A stretch of DNA of 33,110 nucleotides, from NCBI GenBank assembly GCA_014804655.1, contig JAAUZK010000032.1, positions 192,970-226,079 on the forward strand. The letters run 5' to 3'. The translations under genes and the position numbers were made by a program. The stretch is from Lachnospiraceae bacterium. Its GTDB lineage: Bacteria > Bacillota > Clostridia > Lachnospirales > Lachnospiraceae. Positions within the stretch are counted from its first letter, which is position 1. Each line of letters begins with the position of its first letter. Shown one piece after another: positions 7,701 through 15,895 of the stretch. The notes below the pieces were generated by a model. It did not search any database, had not been told where the DNA came from, and saw nothing but the letters and a program-made list of their open reading frames with translations.

Positions 7701-7766
7701 TTGACAATGAATACCGGATATGTTAACACTGTTAGAAGTTAATACTGTTAACAACTAATAGCGTTA
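7701..7766 (+). promoter_or_regulatory. marR-operon promoter with three 16-bp-spaced operator repeats
   Basis: A perfect -35 TTGACA (7701-7706) is followed 17 bp later by a poor -10 at 7724-7729. Starting on that -10, an 11-bp palindrome-like element occurs three times at exactly 16-bp intervals: taacactgtta (7724-7734, perfect 5-1-5 palindrome), taatactgtta (7740-7750) and taatagcgtta (7756-7766, degenerate). The repeats cover the -10, the expected start site and the early leader, where a repressor would block transcription. The MarR protein encoded just downstream is the obvious candidate binder. Confidence 0.65.
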
Positions 7767-7785
7767 ATGAAAGAAGGTGGACCAA

Positions 7786-8229
7786 TTGGATTACAGGCAG
7801 TGTGCCGAGGAATTTATGGAGTTCGTTTCGAATATTCATGGGATCAGAAACCTTGACAGTTTAAGCAGGTTTTCAAGGGGCGAAGCAAAATTTCTGGAAA
7901 GTCTCCACGATCATGGCGGCAAAATGCAGGCAAAGGAACTTGCTAATAAGGTGGGAATCAGCACTGCGAGGGTAACGGCAATTTTAAATATGGAAGAAGA
8001 AAAGGGTTATATAAGAAGAGAAGCGATTGCCGGAGACAGAAGAAAAATAAATGTTATTATGACAGAATCGGGGGAAAAGGAATATCAGCGGCGGCATCAG
8101 GAAGTGCAGGATAAGTTTACCGCTTATTTTGAATTTCTGGGTGAAGATGACACAGAGCATTTTTTCCGCATTATGAATCGCACTAAAGAATTTATGGAAA
8201 CAAGAAGGAAGGAGAATCAAGGAGAATGA
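7786..8229 (+). CDS. MarR-family transcriptional regulator
   Basis: About 147 residues, the normal MarR size, with a winged HTH in the middle (KMQAKELANKVGISTARVTA, then the wing REAIAGDRRKINVIMTESG). MarR proteins are dimeric repressors released by phenolic compounds, drugs or oxidants. The AAGGTGG element at 7774-7780 sits 5 bases before TTG 7786; GTG 7777 overlaps that element and is less likely. The stop codon overlaps the start of the ABC gene (ATGA), so the three genes form one operon. The regulator most likely represses its own operon through the 16-bp repeats upstream. Confidence 0.92.
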   Translation: MDYRQCAEEFMEFVSNIHGIRNLDSLSRFSRGEAKFLESLHDHGGKMQAKELANKVGISTARVTAILNMEEEKGYIRREAIAGDRRKINVIMTESGEKEYQRRHQEVQDKFTAYFEFLGEDDTEHFFRIMNRTKEFMETRRKENQGE

Positions 8230-10376
8230 GAAATATTTTCAGAAATCTCAAGAAGTATTGGTATTTTGTTTTGATGATACTTGTGCTCTTGATCGTTCAG
8301 GCATACTGTGATCTCTCATTGCCTGATTACACATCAAAGTTGATTGATGTCGGGATTGCCAATTCGGGAATTGAACATGCGCTTCCCGATTACTTATCGA
8401 AAAGCGGTTTTATGGAAATAGAGCTCTTTTTGACCGATAAGGAAAAAGATGTTTGGGAGAACAACGTCTATACTTATGATGAAGGAAATGGATATTACAG
8501 GTTGTCATCCGTGGATGAAGAATTTTGGAACAGTATGGATGAACAGTTTTCGCAAGTAATTGCGATTGTGTACATGATGACGTCACAGAGGAATTCCGGA
8601 CTTGAAGGGGTAGACATGGCAGCCATGAACTTTTCTGCTGAGGATATCCGGAGCATGTTTGCAAAACAGTTGGAAGTCATGGGAGATTCTATTATTAACT
8701 CTATGGCGAAACAGTTTGCCAGAGAACAGTATGAACTTTGCGGAATCGACATGGAGAAAATGCAGACAGATTATTTGTGGACGACTGGCAGGAAAATGTT
8801 GGGGATGGCTTCTATCATGGCCGTGGCGGCCATTCTGGTCGGATTTCTCGCATCAAGGACTGCGGCGGGAGTGGGACGTGATCTTCGTGGCAGAGTATTT
8901 CAGAAAGTCATCGGTTTTTCCAATGCGGAGCTGGATAAGTTTTCGACCGCCTCACTGATTACCAGAAGTACCAATGACGTGCAGCAGATTCAGATGGTGA
9001 CGGTAATGCTGCTGCGAATGGTGCTGTATGCACCGATTCTGGCAATCGGAGGCATCATCAATATTCGTCATTATAATTCGGGAATGAACTGGATCATAAT
9101 TCTGGCAGTTGCATTGATTATATGTGTGATTGCGGTTCTTATGGTGGTCGCAATGCCGAAGTTTAAGAGTATGCAGATACTGGTTGATAAAGTCAACCTT
9201 GTAGCGAGAGAAATACTCACCGGTATTCCTGTTATACGTGCGTTCAGCAGGGAGAAGAAGGAAGAAGAGCGTTTTGATGAGGCAAACAGCAATTTGACAA
9301 AGGTTATGTTGTTTACCAATAGAGCCATGACATTTATGATGCCGGCGCTCATGCTCATTATGAATGGCACTTCGGTTTTAATTGTCTGGACTGCCGCACA
9401 TAAAATTGACGAAGGTGTATTAGAAGTAGGAGCCATGACGGCATTTATTACTTATTCGATGTTGATCGTTATGGGATTTTTGATGTTGACAATGGTATCG
9501 ATCATGCTGCCGAGAGCCGGTGTTGCGGCGGACCGTATTCAGGAGGTTCTTGATACGGAGATGGCTATTGTTGATAAAGATGGTGCGGTCACGGAAGCCC
9601 CTGCGGATGCCACCGTCAGGTTCGATCATGTAAACTTCAAATATCCGGATGGCGGCAATAATGTTCTTACGGATATTGACTTTGTTGCCAGACCGGGGCA
9701 GACGACCGCGATTATCGGAAGTACGGGCTGCGGGAAATCTACTTTGGTGAAATTGATTCCGAGGTTTTTTGATGTGACGGATGGTTCCATTTCCATCGGC
9801 GGAATAAATGTGAAAGATTTATCACTGGATATTTTGAGAGGGCAGATCGGATATGTTCCCCAGAAAGCGATCCTGTTTTCGGGGGATATCAATTCCAATA
9901 TTTCCTACGGCGCGCCGAATGCCACCGAACAGGATATTGTGGAGGCGGCATCCATAGCGCAGGCTACGGAATTTATTGAGGAGAAGGCGGATAAATATGA
10001 GAGCGCCATAGCTCAGGGCGGCACGAATGTATCCGGTGGTCAGAAACAGAGATTGTCCATTGCAAGGGCGATAGCGAGACACCCGAAAATCTATATCTTT
10101 GACGATAGTTTCTCCGCACTTGACTTTAAGACAGATACCGCGCTGCGAAAAGCGCTTTCTGAGAAAACGAAGGATGCTACGGTCATTATCGTTGCGCAGC
10201 GTGTCAGCACCATCTTAAATGCTGATCAGATCATTGTATTGGAAGAAGGAAGAATGATCGGCAAAGGGACTCATAAAGAGCTTGTGGCAAGTTGTGAAGA
10301 GTATAAGCTGATTGCACAGTCTCAGCTTTCGGAAGCGGAGTTTCTTGCAAGTATTCAGGGAAAGGGGGAATGTTAA
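8226..10376 (+). CDS. Heterodimeric ABC exporter, degenerate-site subunit
   Basis: A 716-residue fused membrane plus ATPase protein, longer than the usual 580-620. After TM1 (about residues 14-31) there is an insertion of about 150 residues before TM2 (about 190-210), predicted outside the cell. The ATPase has Walker A GSTGCGKST (498-506) and signature VSGGQ (602-606). However, Walker B reads IFDDS with Asp627 in place of the catalytic Glu, and the switch residue is Gln658 (VAQR) instead of His. These are hallmarks of the degenerate half of heterodimeric exporters such as BmrC/BmrD and TM287/288. Its partner starts at the base after its stop codon. The assembled exporter probably expels drugs or amphiphiles under MarR control; the substrate is unknown. 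Confidence 0.93.
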   Translation: MRNIFRNLKKYWYFVLMILVLLIVQAYCDLSLPDYTSKLIDVGIANSGIEHALPDYLSKSGFMEIELFLTDKEKDVWENNVYTYDEGNGYYRLSSVDEEFWNSMDEQFSQVIAIVYMMTSQRNSGLEGVDMAAMNFSAEDIRSMFAKQLEVMGDSIINSMAKQFAREQYELCGIDMEKMQTDYLWTTGRKMLGMASIMAVAAILVGFLASRTAAGVGRDLRGRVFQKVIGFSNAELDKFSTASLITRSTNDVQQIQMVTVMLLRMVLYAPILAIGGIINIRHYNSGMNWIIILAVALIICVIAVLMVVAMPKFKSMQILVDKVNLVAREILTGIPVIRAFSREKKEEERFDEANSNLTKVMLFTNRAMTFMMPALMLIMNGTSVLIVWTAAHKIDEGVLEVGAMTAFITYSMLIVMGFLMLTMVSIMLPRAGVAADRIQEVLDTEMAIVDKDGAVTEAPADATVRFDHVNFKYPDGGNNVLTDIDFVARPGQTTAIIGSTGCGKSTLVKLIPRFFDVTDGSISIGGINVKDLSLDILRGQIGYVPQKAILFSGDINSNISYGAPNATEQDIVEAASIAQATEFIEEKADKYESAIAQGGTNVSGGQKQRLSIARAIARHPKIYIFDDSFSALDFKTDTALRKALSEKTKDATVIIVAQRVSTILNADQIIVLEEGRMIGKGTHKELVASCEEYKLIAQSQLSEAEFLASIQGKGEC

Positions 10377-12197
10377 ATGCCGGGACCAATGGGAGGACCG
10401 ATGGGCGGACGGGGAAGAAGAAACCCGACCGTAAGAGCAAAGGATTTTAAAGGAACCGTTAGGAAGATTATAAAGTATCTGGGCGGATATAAAATCGGGG
10501 TCATTGTAGTGATGATCTGTGCGAGTTTGAGCGCGGTATTTAATATAATAAGCCCGAAAATATTAGGAAAAGCGACAACAGCCCTGTCGGAAGGTCTGAT
10601 GGGCAAGATTACGGGAACCGGAGGAATTGATTTTTCTTATATCGGGAAAATTTTGATCAGCGTTTTGTGCCTGTATGGGGTAAGCTGTGCCTTCAATCTG
10701 GTTCAGGGGCTGACTATGTCTACCATAACCCAGAGACTTTGTTATAAGCTTCGTAAAGAACTCACGGAAAAGATCAACCATATGCCGATGAAATATTTTG
10801 AGAGCAGGACAAACGGTGAGGTGCTTTCCCGTATCACAAATGATGTAGATACTTTCGGAAATGGTTTTAACCAGAGTGTGACACAGCTGATCACATCCGT
10901 GACTACCATGATCGGTGTTGTGGTTATGATGTTGACCATCAGCCCGCTTATGACATTGATCACGCTGCTGATTCTGCCGGTAAGTCTGGTCTTTATCACT
11001 TTTGTAATGAAGAAATCCCAGAAATACTTTAAGCAGCAGCAGGAATATCTGGGGCATATCAACGGTCAGGTGGAAGAAAATTATTCGGGACATCTGGTAG
11101 TTAAGGCATTCGGAAAGGAAAAAGATGTCATTGAAGAGTTTGAACGTACCAATGCCGTACTTTTCGAATCGGCGTGGAAGTCACAGTTCCTGGGTGGACT
11201 GATGATGCCGGTTATGCAGTTCGTCGGAAACTTAGGATATGTGGGTGTGGCAATTTCCGGCGCGTTCCTCGCAATCAGAGGAACGATTGAGATCGGCGAT
11301 ATTCAGGCATTTATCATATATGTGAAAAATTTCACACAGCCGATCCAGCAGCTGGCACAGGTCACCAATATGATGCAGTCTATGGTAGCGGCGGCTGAGC
11401 GGGTGTTTGAACTTCTCGAGGAAGAGGAGGAGGATCAGACAACAGAGAACGCTGTGCCTGTCGAGCATGTGCAGGGTGTTGTTGACTTTAATCATGTACA
11501 GTTCGGGTATAACGCAGACCAGATCATTATTCACGATTTCAATGCCCATGTAAATCAAGGGCAGCAGATCGCAATCGTAGGCCCCACCGGAGCAGGCAAG
11601 ACGACGATGGTCAAACTGCTCATGCGGTTCTACGATGTGAACAGCGGCGCGATCCGACTGGACGGCCACGATCTGAAAGAATATAACCGCAATGAACTGC
11701 GGGCGGCCTTCGGCATGGTTCTTCAGGATACATGGCTCTTTAAAGGAAGTATTATGGAAAATATCCGTTACGGAAGGCTGGATGCCACGGATGAAGAAGT
11801 GATTCAGGCGGCGAAGTCGGCTCATGCAGATCATTTTATCCGTACGCTGGCGGGTGGATATGACTTTGAGTTAAACGAGGATGCCACGAATGTGTCTGCC
11901 GGGCAAAGACAGCTTCTTACTATTGCGAGAGCTATTTTGGCGAACAATCCGGTGCTTATTCTGGATGAGGCGACATCTTCCGTGGATACCAGAACAGAAC
12001 ACAGAATACAAAAGGCGATGGATAATCTGATGGCGGGCAGAACCAGCTTCATCATAGCCCACAGACTGAGCACGATCCGTAATGCCGATCTGATTCTGGT
12101 CATGAAGGACGGCGATATCATTGAACAGGGCAATCATGAGGAACTGATGAAACAGCAAGGCTTCTATGCAGATTTGTATAATGCACAGTTTGCGTAA
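10377..12197 (+). CDS. Heterodimeric ABC exporter, canonical subunit
   Basis: A 606-residue fused ABC exporter half. The first 15 residues are Gly/Met/Pro-rich (MPGPMGGPMGGRGRR) and basic. Six membrane segments follow, then an ATPase with Walker A GPTGAGKTT (402-410), Walker B LILDEATSSVD with the catalytic Glu531, and switch His562 (IAHR). Its signature is VSAGQ (506-510), weaker than the partner's VSGGQ. In the head-to-tail dimer this places the Asp627/Gln658 site of the first subunit opposite the weak VSAGQ, giving one inactive site. The second site combines Glu531/His562 with VSGGQ and should hydrolyse ATP. It starts directly after the stop of the upstream subunit with a GGGGGA ribosome binding site inside that gene's end. 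It is the last gene of the marR operon. Confidence 0.94.
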   Translation: MPGPMGGPMGGRGRRNPTVRAKDFKGTVRKIIKYLGGYKIGVIVVMICASLSAVFNIISPKILGKATTALSEGLMGKITGTGGIDFSYIGKILISVLCLYGVSCAFNLVQGLTMSTITQRLCYKLRKELTEKINHMPMKYFESRTNGEVLSRITNDVDTFGNGFNQSVTQLITSVTTMIGVVVMMLTISPLMTLITLLILPVSLVFITFVMKKSQKYFKQQQEYLGHINGQVEENYSGHLVVKAFGKEKDVIEEFERTNAVLFESAWKSQFLGGLMMPVMQFVGNLGYVGVAISGAFLAIRGTIEIGDIQAFIIYVKNFTQPIQQLAQVTNMMQSMVAAAERVFELLEEEEEDQTTENAVPVEHVQGVVDFNHVQFGYNADQIIIHDFNAHVNQGQQIAIVGPTGAGKTTMVKLLMRFYDVNSGAIRLDGHDLKEYNRNELRAAFGMVLQDTWLFKGSIMENIRYGRLDATDEEVIQAAKSAHADHFIRTLAGGYDFELNEDATNVSAGQRQLLTIARAILANNPVLILDEATSSVDTRTEHRIQKAMDNLMAGRTSFIIAHRLSTIRNADLILVMKDGDIIEQGNHEELMKQQGFYADLYNAQFA

Positions 12198-12223
12198 GTT
12201 TGTACAAAAAGACAGGAACCATC

Positions 12224-12253
12224 TTGACAACGGCAAGGAAGATGTAATATAAA
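12224..12253 (+). promoter_or_regulatory. Promoter of the T-box/ileS transcript
   Basis: A perfect -35 TTGACA (12224-12229) with TATAAA (12248-12253) 18 bp downstream. It would start transcription about 15 bp before the T-box stem I. Confidence 0.65.
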
Positions 12254-12274
12254 ATAATATAAGTAAAAAATCAC

Positions 12275-12535
12275 AGACGTTGAAGAAGACAGTATCTGAT
12301 TTCTCAAAGGCACAGCGAGCCGGTGATGGTGGAAGACCGGTGCGAGTAGGGGATCAGGGAAGATCACTTCCGAGTTTCAGACCGAACCTTCCTTAAGCGG
12401 AAACAAGTAGGGAATGACGGCCTCCCGCCGTTACCGGGATCCGTATAGCCATTTTATAAGGATGGCAGTACGTCGTAACAGGTGGTATCACGAGCACATT
12501 GACCTCGTCCTTTTACGGGATGAGGTCTTTTTTTT
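12275..12535 (+). promoter_or_regulatory. T-box riboswitch leader for ileS
   Basis: Recognisable T-box parts in order are the AGTA element (12291-12294), the AG-bulge/distal-loop region agcgagccgg followed by gatggtggaa and accgg, an ATC isoleucine codon at 12363-12365 in the expected specifier position before acttccgag, and the T-box core ggtggtatcacgag (12481-12494). Its TGGT can pair with the 3' end of a tRNA whose discriminator base is A, as in tRNA-Ile. The intrinsic terminator follows: gacctcgtcc (12501-12510), ggatgaggtc (12518-12527) and a run of eight T. Uncharged tRNA-Ile would favour the antiterminator and switch on ileS. The ATC assignment is by position; another ATC lies at 12353-12355. 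Confidence 0.92.
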
Positions 12536-12597
12536 CGCGAATCATGCGGAGCATTTCGAGTTGCTTATTCGCGTATAGGACAGGAAAGGAGCGCACC

Positions 12598-15500
12598 ATG
12601 TATCAAAAAGTTGACACAAGTTTAAATTTCGTAGACAGGGAGAAGGAAGTCTGCCGGTTCTGGAAAGACAATGACATTTTCCGGAAGAGTATGGATTCCC
12701 GCAAGGAGGGAGAGACATACACGTTCTATGACGGGCCGCCGACGGCAAACGGCAAGCCCCATATCGGACACGTGCTGACCCGTGTTATCAAAGATATGAT
12801 TCCTAGATACCGCGCTATGAAGGGATGTATGGTTCCCCGTAAGGCCGGCTGGGATACCCACGGACTGCCGGTAGAACTGGAAGTGGAGAGACTTCTGGGG
12901 CTGGACGGCAAGGAGCAGATCGAAGAGTACGGGTTAGATCCTTTTATCAGCAAATGTAAGGAATCTGTCTGGAAGTACAAGGGCATGTGGGAGGATTTCT
13001 CCGATACGGTCGGTTTCTGGGCGGATATGGATGATCCGTATGTAACGTACCATGACGATTTCATTGAGTCCGAATGGTGGGCACTGAAGCAGATCTGGGA
13101 TAAAGGCTTATTGTATAAGGGCTTTAAGATCGTACCCTACTGCCCGCGTTGCGGCACCCCGCTCTCCTCCCACGAGGTAGCACAGGGGTATAAAGCAGTA
13201 AAAGAGCGCTCCGCAGTGGTGCGCTTCAAGGTGGTAGGAGAGGATGCTTACTTCCTCGCATGGACGACCACGCCGTGGACGCTTCCTTCCAATGTGGCAC
13301 TCTGTGTGAATCCGAATGAGACTTACGTCAAAGTAAAGGCGGCAGACGGCTGCACTTACTATATGGCGCAGGCGCTTTTAGACAATGTATTAGGAAAATT
13401 AGCCGAAGAAGGCAAGCCTGCCTATGAAGTTCTGGAGACTTATGTAGGAACGGATTTGGAGTATAAAGAGTACGAGCCTCTTTTTGCCTGTGCAGGCGAG
13501 TCGGCGGCGAAACAAAAGAAGAAAGCGCATTTCGTGACATGTGATAACTACGTTACGATGACGGACGGTACAGGTATCGTTCATATCGCGCCTGCTTTCG
13601 GTGAGGACGACGCACAGGTGGGACGCAAGTATGATCTGCCTTTTGTACAGTTCGTAGACGGCAAGGGTGAGATGACACAGGAGACGCCTTACGCTGGATT
13701 GTTCGTAAAGAAAGCCGATCCGGAGATCTTAAAAGATTTAGATAAAGAAGGCAAACTGTTTGACGCGCCGAAGTTTGAGCATGATTATCCGTTCTGCTGG
13801 CGATGTGACACACCGCTGATTTATTATGCCCGCGAATCATGGTTTATCAAGATGACAGCGGTAAGAGACGATCTGGTGCGCAACAATAAGACAGTCAACT
13901 GGATTCCGAAGTCCATCGGTGAGGGACGTTTCGGCAACTGGCTTGAGAATATTCAGGACTGGGGTATTTCCCGTAACCGTTACTGGGGTACGCCCTTAAA
14001 TGTGTGGGAATGTGAAGAGTGCGGTCACATGGAGTCCATTGGATCCCGTGAAGAACTGGAGAGGATGTCCGGCAATCCGGCGGCGCAGACAGTAGAACTC
14101 CACAGACCTTATATTGATGAGATCACAATTACCTGTCCGGACTGCGGCAAGACCATGAAGCGTGTGCCGGAGGTGATCGACTGCTGGTTTGATTCCGGTG
14201 CTATGCCTTTTGCACAGCACCATTATCCTTTTGAGAATAAAGAATTATTTGAGCAACAGTTCCCGGCGCAGTTCATCTCCGAGGCTGTAGATCAGACTCG
14301 CGGATGGTTCTATTCGCTGATGGCGGAATCTACGCTGCTGTTCAACTGTGCGCCTTTTGAAAATGTCATCGTTATGGGACATGTGCAGGACGAGAACGGA
14401 CAGAAGATGAGCAAATCTAAGGGCAATGCGGTAGATCCTTTTGAGGCGCTTGAAACTTACGGCGCAGATGCGATCCGCTGGTATTTCTATATCAATTCCG
14501 CTCCATGGCTTCCGAATCGTTTCCACGGTAAGGCAGTGCAGGAGGGACAGCGTAAGTTCCTGGGTACGTTGTGGAATACTTATGCGTTTTTCGTGCTGTA
14601 TGCGAATATCGACAACTTCGATGCAACTAAGTACAGCTTAGAGTATGATAAACTTCCGGTTATGGATAAGTGGCTGTTATCCAAACTCAATACAGTCATC
14701 AATGAAGTGGATACCAATCTGGACAACTACAGAATTCCGGAGGCGGCACGTGCCCTGGACGAGTTCGTGGACGAGATGAGTAACTGGTATGTGAGAAGAA
14801 GCCGTGAGCGTTTCTGGGCGAAGGGCATGGAGCAGGATAAGATCAATGCTTACATGACATTGTATACAGCGCTGGTTACGATCTGCAAATGTGCTGCACC
14901 GATGATTCCGTTTATGACAGAGGAGATTTATCTGAACCTTGTGCGGAGCGTTGATGAGAGTGCACCGGAAAGTATCCATCTGTGTGACTTCCCGGTTGCG
15001 GATGAAAAGATGATCGACAAGCAGCTTGAGGATGACATGGAAGAGGTGCTTAAGATCGTTGTCATGGGACGTGCGGCGCGTAATACGGCAAATATCAAGA
15101 ACCGTCAGCCCATCGGTACCATGTTCGTCAAGGCGGAGCATACGCTCGGTGAATTTTATCAGGACATCATCAAGGATGAGCTGAATGTGAAGAAAATCGA
15201 GTTCAGCGATGATGTGTCTGCTTTCACAAGCTACAGCTTCAAACCGCAGCTTAAGACCGTAGGACCTAAATACGGCAAACAGCTTAACGGTATCAGAGCA
15301 TATTTGAGCGAGGTGGACGGCACCAAGGCAATGGATGAACTGAAAGCGCAGGGCGCACTGAAATTTGATGTGGACGGCGTGGAGATCGCGCTGGCGGAGG
15401 AAGACCTGCTTATTGAGACAGCGCAGAAGGACGGCTATGTGTCCGAGGCTGACAACAGTGTTACCGTTGTGCTTGACACGAACCTGTCCGAAGAGCTGAT

Positions 15501-15753
15501 CGAGGAAGGCTTTGTCTACGAGGTGATCAGTAAGATCCAGACCATGCGTAAGGACGCAGGTTTTGAGGTAATGGATCACATTAAGGTGGCAGTGTGCGGC
15601 AATGATAAAGTAGCCGGAATCGTGCAGAAGAATGCAGAGGCGATTTCCGGTAAAGTGCTGGCGGAGGCGATCGTGACCGAGGAAGCATTGGCAGTCGCCA
15701 AAGAGTGGAATGTCAATGGGGAGAAGGTTACTATCGGTGTAGAAAAAGTGTAG
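12598..15753 (+). CDS. ileS: Isoleucyl-tRNA synthetase (IleRS2, eukaryotic-like class)
   Basis: A 1051-residue class I synthetase that charges tRNA-Ile. The HIGH motif (His55-Ile-Gly-His58) sits in GPPTANGKPHIGHVLTRVIK, followed by RKAGWDTHGLPVELEVE. The KMSKS motif begins at Lys603 (GQKMSKSKGN). Between them lies the CP1 editing domain, with TTTPWTLPSN and a T-GTGIVHIAPAFGEDD segment. The wording around HIGH and the length of over 1000 residues are typical of the IleRS2 group, which includes eukaryotic cytosolic enzymes and is naturally resistant to mupirocin; the shorter IleRS1 has GPPYANG-IHIGHALN. The frame is open from 12499, but that region is the T-box terminator. ATG 12598 has AAAGGAG at the right distance. 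Confidence 0.96.
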   Translation: MYQKVDTSLNFVDREKEVCRFWKDNDIFRKSMDSRKEGETYTFYDGPPTANGKPHIGHVLTRVIKDMIPRYRAMKGCMVPRKAGWDTHGLPVELEVERLLGLDGKEQIEEYGLDPFISKCKESVWKYKGMWEDFSDTVGFWADMDDPYVTYHDDFIESEWWALKQIWDKGLLYKGFKIVPYCPRCGTPLSSHEVAQGYKAVKERSAVVRFKVVGEDAYFLAWTTTPWTLPSNVALCVNPNETYVKVKAADGCTYYMAQALLDNVLGKLAEEGKPAYEVLETYVGTDLEYKEYEPLFACAGESAAKQKKKAHFVTCDNYVTMTDGTGIVHIAPAFGEDDAQVGRKYDLPFVQFVDGKGEMTQETPYAGLFVKKADPEILKDLDKEGKLFDAPKFEHDYPFCWRCDTPLIYYARESWFIKMTAVRDDLVRNNKTVNWIPKSIGEGRFGNWLENIQDWGISRNRYWGTPLNVWECEECGHMESIGSREELERMSGNPAAQTVELHRPYIDEITITCPDCGKTMKRVPEVIDCWFDSGAMPFAQHHYPFENKELFEQQFPAQFISEAVDQTRGWFYSLMAESTLLFNCAPFENVIVMGHVQDENGQKMSKSKGNAVDPFEALETYGADAIRWYFYINSAPWLPNRFHGKAVQEGQRKFLGTLWNTYAFFVLYANIDNFDATKYSLEYDKLPVMDKWLLSKLNTVINEVDTNLDNYRIPEAARALDEFVDEMSNWYVRRSRERFWAKGMEQDKINAYMTLYTALVTICKCAAPMIPFMTEEIYLNLVRSVDESAPESIHLCDFPVADEKMIDKQLEDDMEEVLKIVVMGRAARNTANIKNRQPIGTMFVKAEHTLGEFYQDIIKDELNVKKIEFSDDVSAFTSYSFKPQLKTVGPKYGKQLNGIRAYLSEVDGTKAMDELKAQGALKFDVDGVEIALAEEDLLIETAQKDGYVSEADNSVTVVLDTNLSEELIEEGFVYEVISKIQTMRKDAGFEVMDHIKVAVCGNDKVAGIVQKNAEAISGKVLAEAIVTEEALAVAKEWNVNGEKVTIGVEKV

Positions 15754-15803
15754 AAGCCCCATATTTTACTCTAATATTTCTGACAATTTAAGCATATTGC
15801 GTA

Positions 15804-15832
15804 TAGTCAAAAACAGAAATACAAGATATAAT
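15804..15832 (+). promoter_or_regulatory. Possible glgP promoter
   Basis: A consensus -10 TATAAT (15827-15832) lies 17 bp after TAGTCA (15804-15809, four of six). It is 64 bp upstream of the glgP start codon. No terminator is visible after ileS, so read-through is also possible. Confidence 0.45.
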
Positions 15833-15895
15833 AATAAAATGGAGTTAAGACAGACATTGTTTTTCAGATCCAAGAGCAAACGAGGAGGCATACAA

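Noticed and set aside
12499..12597. An N-terminal extension of ileS by 33 codons
   Set aside because: It starts inside the T-box terminator stem and has no ribosome binding site, while ATG 12598 has an AAAGGAG site and matches the family start.
14677..15762. A 361-codon minus-strand open frame under ileS
   Set aside because: It lies fully antisense to a conserved enzyme gene and has no recognisable motif; its His/Leu/Arg-rich composition is typical of an antisense shadow.
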